This document shows, piece by piece, positions 1 through 9,000 of a stretch of DNA of 11,411 nt. Source of the stretch: Nostoc cf. edaphicum LEGE 07299 (GTDB lineage: Bacteria; Cyanobacteriota; Cyanobacteriia; Cyanobacteriales; Nostocaceae); contig NZ_JADEXF010000024.1 of the NCBI RefSeq assembly GCF_015207245.1, positions 1 to 11,411 of the forward strand. Reading direction: 5' to 3'. Both the position numbers and the translations under genes were made by a program. The notes beneath the pieces are model-generated. The model saw only the letters and a list, made by a program, of their open reading frames with translations. It had not been told where the DNA came from and made no database searches. How positions within the stretch are numbered: the first letter of the stretch is position 1; each line of letters opens with the position of its first letter.

Positions 1-3000
1 GCTCTGTATCTGTTAGTTCCAGAAGTAGATCAAATCTAGCGATCGCATTTTCTAAATCATTTAAAGGAGTCAATGTTAAATCTGAAAGCTCTAAAGGATG
101 TATGGGAGCATTTTGAAGGAGAAATTTGACTTGAAATAGAGGAGTTTGGTTTAAATCTCTTTTGGGATTAAGAGCGCTAACTAGCTTTTCAAACGGTAAA
201 TCTTGGTGAGCATAAGCTTCTAAGCAAACTTTACGTACTTGTTGTAAATATTCGCTAAAGCTTGGATTACCAGATAGGTTACTACGTAATACCAACTGAT
301 TAACAAAAAAACCAATTAAATTTTCTGTTTCAATTCTATTACGATTGGCAATATCAGTACCAACAACAATATCTTTGTCGCCTGTATACCAATACAATAA
401 AACATTAAATGCTCCAAATAGCATCATAAATAATGTAATTTCAAGACTATTACTTAGCTTCTTAATTGCTTGTGATAATTTCTTAGAAAGTCTCAAGGTT
501 TGCCGCTTCTCTTGAGAGCTTTTAAGTTCTGAAGTTTGACGAATTTTAGGTAATTCTAAAACTGGTAATTTGTCTCCTAATTGCTTTTCCCAATATGTAA
601 GTAAGGCATCAAAAGCTTCATCCTGTAACCAATTTTGTTGCCAAGTGGCAAAGTCTGCATACTGGATATTCATCTCTATAAGTGGTGAAGGCTTACCATT
701 AGAAAACGCTTCGTAAAGTACTGACATTTCTCGCATAAAAACTCCTTCCGACCACGCATCAGAGATAATATGATGCATCGTCACCAACAAGATATACTCT
801 TTAGTCTTTAATCGTAAAAGAGTTAAGCGTAATAAGGGAGGTTGAGTTAAATCAAATGGTTTTTGGTAATCTGCTAGTCTTAATTTATCTACGTCTGCTT
901 CATGTTTATTATTAGGTAAATCTTGTAAATCTATGATTAGTAAAGGTATCTTGAAACCAGGATCAATAATTTGAATTGGTTGCCCATCTATCGTCTGGAA
1001 ATATGTTCGTAATATTTCGTGTCTTCGCACTATTTCATTAATGCTTTGTTCTAAAGCTTTTACGTTGAGCGAACCTTGGAGCAGTATTGCAGTCGAACCA
1101 TTGTAAACACATGAGTTAGGATCTAATTTATACAAAAACCACAACCTTTTTTGAGCAAAAGATAGCGGTAATTGTATCTCTCGTGAAACTTGTTCAATTG
1201 GTGAAAATGACTTAGCAGCTAGCTTTTTATCCTCAATGCTTTTGGCTAATTGTGCTATTGTCGGGAATTCAAAAAGTAGGCGTAGTTGTAACTCTATCTC
1301 AAAAGTTTTATTAATGCGGGATGTAAGTCGTGTAGCTAAGAGTGAGTGTCCGCCTAACTCAAAAAAGTTGTCGTTTATGCCGATTTTTTCTAAGCCAAGG
1401 ATTTGCATCCAGATAATCGCTAACTGTTTTTCAACAAGCGTCTGAGGAGCAACAAAGGTTTTTTCAAATTCTGGACGTATTGTATCAAGTGCGGGTAATG
1501 CTTTGCGATCAATCTTACCATTAGGTGTAAGTGGGAGTGCCTCTAACATCACAAAATTTGTTGGCATCATGTAGCTTGGCAACTTTGACTCTAGAAAGCC
1601 ACGTACTTCAGAGATTGTTATGCTTTGTTCTTTTTGAGGAACTATATATGCGACTATTCGTTGAGAATTTGTTGAATCTTTGCGTATTACCACTACAGCT
1701 TCTCCGACTGCGGAGTATTGGTTGATTACTGCTTCAATTTCTCCTAGTTCAATGCGAAAACCACGGACTTTTACTTGATTATCAATGCGACCAATGTACT
1801 CGATTTGTCCATTTGGTAAATAGCGAGCTAAATCCCCTGTTTTATAAAGACGAGCAGCTTTTTTACTGAAGGGATTGGGAATAAATTTTTCTGCTGTCAG
1901 GTCAGGACGGTTAAAATAGCCTCGCGCGAGTCCCTCCCCACCTATATGCAATTCGCCTGCTACGCCTACAGGAACTAACTGACTGTATTGGTCTAAAATG
2001 TAAAGTTGCGTATTTGCGATCGCACCACTAATCGGTACAATAGTACTACCATTTTCTACCTGAGATGCTGCTGACCAAATCGTGGTTTCTGTTGGGCCGT
2101 ACATATTCCACAAACAAGCACACCGATGCAATAATTGATTGGCTAATTGTCCAGGTAAAGCTTCTCCACCACAGAGAATTTTTAATTGCTTATTAGCATC
2201 CCAACCTGCTGCTAGAAGTAGTTGCCAAGTCGCTGGTGTGGCTTGCATAACTGTAGCTTTTGAGTCTGTCAGTTTTGCTGACAACTGCGTTCCATCTGAG
2301 GCGACTTCTCGACTAGCGATTACTAAACAACCACCAATTATGATTGGTAGAAAAAGTTCCAATGCCGCAATATCAAAGGAATATGTTGTTACCGCTAGTA
2401 AGGTATCTTCATGGGTTAACCCTGGTGTTTGCCTCATGGAGTACAAAAAGTTGCTCAAAGCAGTATGGGGAATTTGTACGCCTTTTGGTTTACCTGTTGA
2501 ACCAGAGGTATAGATAACATAAGCTAGATTGTCAGTAGTTAACTCACAGAACAAATTTTCTTTGCTTTTTTGTGCAATCGTCTGCGAATCAACATCTAAA
2601 CAAACAACTTGAGCTTTGTGTTGTGGCATTACCTCTACAAGGGATGCTTGAGTTAGCAACACTGGCGCTTGGGTATCTTCTAATATAAATGCTAGTCGCT
2701 CTTGAGGATATGCTGGATCTAGCGGGATGTATGCACCACCTGCTTTGAGGATGGCTAATAGTCCGATGACCATAGAGAGCGATCGCTCTATACAAATCCC
2801 CACCAATACCTCTGGTTTTACTCCCAGCGATCGCAAATGATGCCCTAGTTGATTTGCTCTGCTGTTCAGTTCTTGATAAGTAAGTTGTTCTTCCTCAAAT
2901 ACCACCGCCACAGCATCGGGTGTTTTTTCTACTTGTGCTTCAAATAACTGATGAATGCATTGCTGTTGAGGATATTCCTCTTCCGTATCATTCCACTCTA

Positions 3001-6000
3001 TAAGCAACTGATGTCGCTCAAATTTTGTCAATATTGGTAGCTCCGATAAACGCTGCTTTGAATTAGCAACAATTCCTTCAAGCAACGTTTGCAAATGCGC
3101 CACCATTCTTTGTATAGAACTTTCCTTGAATAAATCAGTATTGTATTCTAAATCACCCAATAAACCATCAACTGTTTCAGTTATATATAGGGTCAAATCA
3201 AACTTGGCAGTATGACTATTGCTTTTTAAAGGGCTTAAAGTTAAACCAGGCAACTCTAAAGCAGACATCGGCGTATTCTGAAGTACAAACATCACTTGAA
3301 ATAGTGGTGTATGACTCAAGTCTCGCTGTGGTTGCAGTTCTTCAACTAACAACTCAAAAGGTAAATCCTGGTGTGCATAAGCTCCTAAAGCTACTTCTCG
3401 CACCCGTTTGAATAACTCTTCAAAGCTGGGATTTCCTGCGAAGTTAGTCCGCAGTGCTAAAGTATTGACAAAAAAACCAATTAGCCCTTCTATCTCTGCT
3501 CGGTTGCGGTTAGCGATGGGCGAACCGACCACAATATCTTCGCTGCCTGTGTAACGCCATAGCAATGTTTGGAAAGCTGCCAACAGGGTCATAAATAAGG
3601 TACTTCCCTGTTGCTGGCTGAATTTGTTTAAGGCAAAAGAGAGTTTATCAGATAGCTTGAATGAGTAGGTTGAACCCCGGAAGGTTTGAATTACTGGTCT
3701 GGGATAATCAGTAGGTAACTCTAATACTTTTGGCGCGTTCTTTAACTGCTTGAGCCAGTAAGATGTCTGAGTTTTGAGTATGTTTCCTTGCAACCATTGT
3801 CGTTGCCAAGCCGCGAAGTCTACATACTGTATTGGTAGTTCAGGTAACGGTGACGGTTGTCCATCACAGAAAGCTTGATAAAGTGTCGCTAACTCCCTCA
3901 CGAGTACATCTATTGACCAACCGTCAGAGACGATGTGGTGCATTGTCAATAATAGTATGTGTTCTTGTTGACCAAGACGTAATAGTTTCACTCTCAGCAG
4001 CAAGTCGCCGTTGAGATCAAAAGGTTTCTGTGCTTCTTGAGAAGTCTGTTTTTTGACTTCGGCTTCTTGTTGGTTTAAAGGTAGCTCGCTAATATCGAAT
4101 ACTGATAATGTTAATGACATTACCTCATGGATGACAGCGATCGCTTGCCCTTCTAGTGTTTGAAAATTGGTTCGTAGGGCTCCATGACGGTTGATAATCT
4201 GGTTAAAACTTTGTTGTAGTGCCTCTACATTCAATTGTCCCTTTAAGCGAACAGCAGCAGGCATATTGTAGAAGGGACTATTTGGTTCTAATTGGGCTAG
4301 AAACCATAACCGTTGTTGAGCAAATGATAGTGGTAACTCTGGCGATCGCACAATCCGCTCAATATTCGTTACCTCATCTGCTGAGTCTATCTTAATCGCT
4401 TTTTCAATTTCTTTTGCTAGCCCTGCTATTGTTGGTTTTTCAAATAAATAACCTAAAGGAAGCTCTACTTGAAACACTTGCCGAATTCGGGAAATTACGC
4501 GAGTGGCGATTAAAGAATGACCACCTAATTCAAAGAAATTATTATCAATACCTACTTTTTCAATACCAAGTATTTCTGCCCAAATACCTGCTAATAAATT
4601 CTCAATTGGTGTGGAAGGAAGAATAATATTAGATGATGATATCTGTGTTAATTCAGGAATAGGTAGCGCTTTTCGGTCAACCTTACCATTCGGCGTAAGC
4701 GGTAGTGCTTCTAATATGATAAAAGCCCCTGGTATCATGTAACTTGGCAACTTTGACTCCAAAAAGTCGCGGAGTTCAAAAGTTGTCAGTATTTGTTCTT
4801 TTTGAGGAACTACATAAGCAACTATTCGTTGAAAATCTACTGAATCATCGCGTACTAAAACTACAGTTTCTCGGGCTGCGGGGTGTTGAGTAATTACCGC
4901 TTCAATTTCTCCCAATTCAATGCGGAAACCACGGATTTTTACTTGATAGTCAATACGACCAATGTACTCTATTTCTCCATTTGGTAAATACCGGGCTAAA
5001 TCCCCAGTTTTATACAGACGCGCTGCTGCTTCATTGCTGAAAGGGTTAGGGATAAATTTTTCTGCTGTCAATTCGGGACGGTTTAAGTAACCTCTACCTA
5101 CTCCCACCCCACCAATATAAACTTCACCCGTTACACCGATAGCAACAGGGTTAAGATATTTATCAAGCAGATAGATTTGAATATTCGCAATTGGACGACC
5201 GATGGGAACAATCTTTTGGTTGGTAACACAATCTTTACATTCCCAAAAAGTTACATCTACAGCTGCTTCTGTTGGGCCGTAAAGATTATGGAGTTGGGCA
5301 TCAAGTCGATTAAAAAAGCGTTGTTGAAGTTGAGCAGACAATGCTTCACCGCTTGCAATCACCCGCACCAGAGACTGGCATTTTTCCAAACCTTTTGCTT
5401 CCAAAAACACTTGTAGCATTGATGGTACAAAATGTAAGGTTGTAATTTGCTGCTCTGTGATTAAGTTAACTAAATAGTTAGGATCTCGATGCCCTTCTGG
5501 TTGAGCAATAACTAAACGCGCACCTGCGATCAACGGCCAGAAAAATTCCCATACAGATACATCGAAGCTAAAAGGAGTTTTTTGCAATACACTATCTGCT
5601 GCTGTTAATTGGTAAGCATCCTGCATCCACAGTAAGCGATTGCAAATTCCCCGATGGGTATTCATTGCACCTTTTGGTTTACCTGTAGAACCGGAGGTAT
5701 AGATGACGTAAGCAAGGTTATCACAAGTAATGTTGCACGCAGTATTTCTTGTGTTTTGACCGACACTTAGTCCCCAGTTGCCATCAATGTAAACTACTTT
5801 AGCTTTGTGAGTTGATAGACTTTCTACTAAGTGCTGTTGGGTTAACAACACGCTTGGTTGAGAGTCTTCTAACATATAAGCCAATCGCTCTTGAGGATAA
5901 CTAGGGTCTAGTGGGATGTATGCACCACCTGCTTTCAGGATGGCTAATAATCCGATAACCATAGAGAGCGATCGCTCTACACAAATCCCCACCAATACTT

Positions 6001-9000
6001 CTGGTTTTACTCCCAACAATCGCAAATGATGTGCCAATTGATTCGCGTTGGCGTTCAGTTCCCCGTAGGTCAATTTTTGGTCTTCAAAGACGGCTGCGAT
6101 CGCATCGGGTGTTTTTTCTACCTGTGCCTCAAATAACTCATGAATGCAATTATCTTGTGAATAGTCTGTCTTGGTATCATTCCACTCAAATAACTGCTGT
6201 ACTTCCGATGGCGTGAGTAATTGCAAATCGGCAATGCGTTGTTGGGGTAAGCGAAGCTCGTCGTAGACATCGCTAACTATGCTTTCTAACACAGTCTGGA
6301 AGTGTCCAAGCATGCGGGTAATAGTGTCTGCATTGAATAAATCTGTGTTGTACTCGCAAGTTGTAACCAACCCTTGCTCGGAATCCTCCATAAACAATGT
6401 CAAATCAAACTTTGATGTCCCGTTGTAACCTTCTTCATAAGTAATCGATACATCCGATAGGCTTAAATCGGGTTTTGGCATATTCTGAAGAACGAACATC
6501 ACCTGAAACAGTGGGTTATAACTCAAGTCTCTGGTTGGCTGTAACTCCTCTACTAACTTTTCAAAAGGTAAGTCTTGATGAATGTATGCTTCTAAAGCTG
6601 TTGACTTCACCCGCTCTAATAACTCCTGAAAACTCAAGTCGCCAGAAAGGTCTGTACGCAGTACTAAAACATTGACAAAAAATCCGATTAATGATTCAGT
6701 TTCTGCTCTGTTACGACTAGCAATTGGCGAACCTACTACAATATCAGTCTGACCTGTGTAACGATACAGCAAGGATTTGAAAGCTGTAAGCAAGGTCATA
6801 AACAGAGTTACTCCCTCTTGACGGCTCAAATTCTTTAGCTCTTTTGTCAGAGTTTGAGAAAGAACTAATTTCATTTGACCACCTTTGAAGGTTTGAACTA
6901 GCGATGTCTGACGACAAGAAGCAAAGCTTCTACGCACCCGGTCAGTTGGTAAATTTAATACAGTTAGCTCCCCACTCAATTTTTGTTTCCAATAGGTCAA
7001 TAACGGTTGAATGCGTTTGGTATCAAGCCATTGTCGTTGCCAATTAACAAAATCTCTATACTGAATGGGTAGTTTAGGAAGTGGTAAGAGTTTGCCTGTA
7101 GAAAATGCTTCGTATAGTGCAGCTAGTTCTTTAATCAGAATACCAATAGACCAACCATCTGCAATTATATGATGCAAAGTCACCAACAATTGATAATTAC
7201 TATCATTTAAAAATAAAATTTTAGCACGCAAAAGCGATTGACAGGATAAGTCAAAAGGCTCCTGTGCTAATTCCATAGCCAAACGTTGTGCTTCTTGAGT
7301 GCATTCACTATCAGAAAGGGAATGCAAATCTTCAACCGCCAAAGTTAAGGGTACAGCTTGATTTACCACTTGGGCTGGTTGTCCATCAATTATTGTAAAG
7401 CTTGTGCGTAATACTTCGTGTCGTTGAATAATTTCGTTCAGACTATCTTGTAAAGCTACTAAATTAATACAACCTTGTAAGCTAATAACTATAGGAATAT
7501 TATATGTAGAAGTATCAGGATTTAGCTGATTGATAAACCACAATCCCTGCTGGGCATAAGATAGAGGCTGAGTAGATGTAGTTTTTTCTAGTTGGGTAAG
7601 GGATATTGATGGTATTGCGTCTGCTGCTATTTGAGCTAGAATCTTCGTGACAAGCGATCGCGTACTCATTCCTTCAAAAAAGTCTGCTACGGATACTTCT
7701 ACCTCTAAATCAACCTCAATCCGGTTTTTCAACTCAAATACTTTTAAAGAATCAAGTCCCAGCGTGCTTAATGGTTCTTGTGGATTAATATCATCCGGTG
7801 CGATGGAAAGTACTCCCGCCAAAAGTTCAATTAAATAAGATTCTAGAATCGGTTGACACTCTCTTGGGGAAAGCGCCAAAAGTTCAGAACGTTGTAATTT
7901 AGTTTCGTTTCTGGCAATATCACTAATCTTGAGAATGTCACTTTCAACGACATTTAGTTCACCATTCTCAAACTGAGCGCGAGTTCCACGACGTTGAATC
8001 TTACCGCTAGAAGTTTTAGGTATAGTACCTGGTTTAATTAAAACCACACCATAAACTTGTACTTCATGTTCTTCAGTAATTGATTGCCGAATTGCACTAG
8101 CTACTTCTGCTAAATTTGGCTTGGCGCGAAACTCTAATTCTTGTACAACTACGAGCCTTTCTTCGTTGTTAACCTCTACTGTAAATGCTGCATTAGCACC
8201 GGAACGTAAGGATGGATGGCTGCCTTGGGCGGTTAATTCGATATCTTGCGGGTAAAGATTGCGACCGCGAATAATAATTAAATCTTTTGCTCTACCTGTA
8301 ATGAAAAGCTCACCATTGGCCAAAAAGCCTAAGTCACCAGTCCGTAAAAACGGCCCTTCTTTTGTGTCTTTCAGATAGGCGTGGAATGTTTGCTCTGTTT
8401 CTTCTGTTCGATTCCAGTAACCCTGACCTACACTTAGTCCAGATACCCAGATTTCCCCAACTTCATCTGATGAACAGCGAGTTAATGTTTCAGGATTAAC
8501 AATGACAATCTGCTGTTGAGGAATAGTTTCACCACAACTGACAAAGCTTTGGATATTTTGATTTTCGGTAGTTGCTTCGACTATCTGGTTCTGTGAGAGT
8601 GCAGATTTCTCTACAGTTTTTACCTGAGCTAAGGCTGTTTTGATCCCACCAGAAACTATCAAAGTTGCTTCCGCCATGCCGTAACAGGGGTAGAATGCTT
8701 CCTGACGAAAGCCACACTCAGCAAAGGTAGTTGCAAATAGCTCAAGAGTATCTTGTCGGACTGGTTCAGCACCGTTAAACGCAACACTCCAACTACTTAA
8801 GTCGAGAGTTTCTTTTTGCTCTTGAGTAATCCTTTGAACACATAGTTCATAGGCAAAGTTGGGGCCACCACTCGTTGTACCTTTGTAGCGAGAAATTGCT
8901 TGCAACCAGCGATAAGGTCTTTGCAGAAAAGATGTTGGGGACATTAAGACGCAAGGAAAACCACCATACAAAGGTTGCAAAATCCCACCAATCAAACCCA

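Larger units (their letters stand above)
4652..6154 (-). other. Adenylation domain A1, predicted serine
   Basis: Selects and adenylates the first amino acid, residues about 1175-1675. Core motifs include LTYGELN, TSGSTG at 1327-1332, FDVSVWE from Phe1371, YGPTE from Tyr1466 and NGKVDRK with Lys1665. Lining up by hand with the gramicidin S synthetase pocket gives Asp1372, Val1373, Trp1376, His1415, Ile1440, Ser1442, Leu1465, Val1473, Asp1474 and Lys1665, i.e. DVWHISLVDK. This closely matches the established serine code DVWHLSLIDK. Its flanks are nearly identical to those of A2 while the pocket-bearing core differs. Confidence 0.9.

Noticed and set aside
6227..7579. C1 as a heterocyclisation or epimerisation domain
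   Set aside because: It has the HHxxxDG active site, not DxxxxD, and its place between an ACP and an A domain fits acyl condensation.
1236..9000. Short plus- and minus-strand open frames of 60-124 codons inside the synthetase region
   Set aside because: They overlap the strongly supported synthetase frame, show no recognisable motifs or ribosome sites, and are low-complexity translations of its antisense or other frames.
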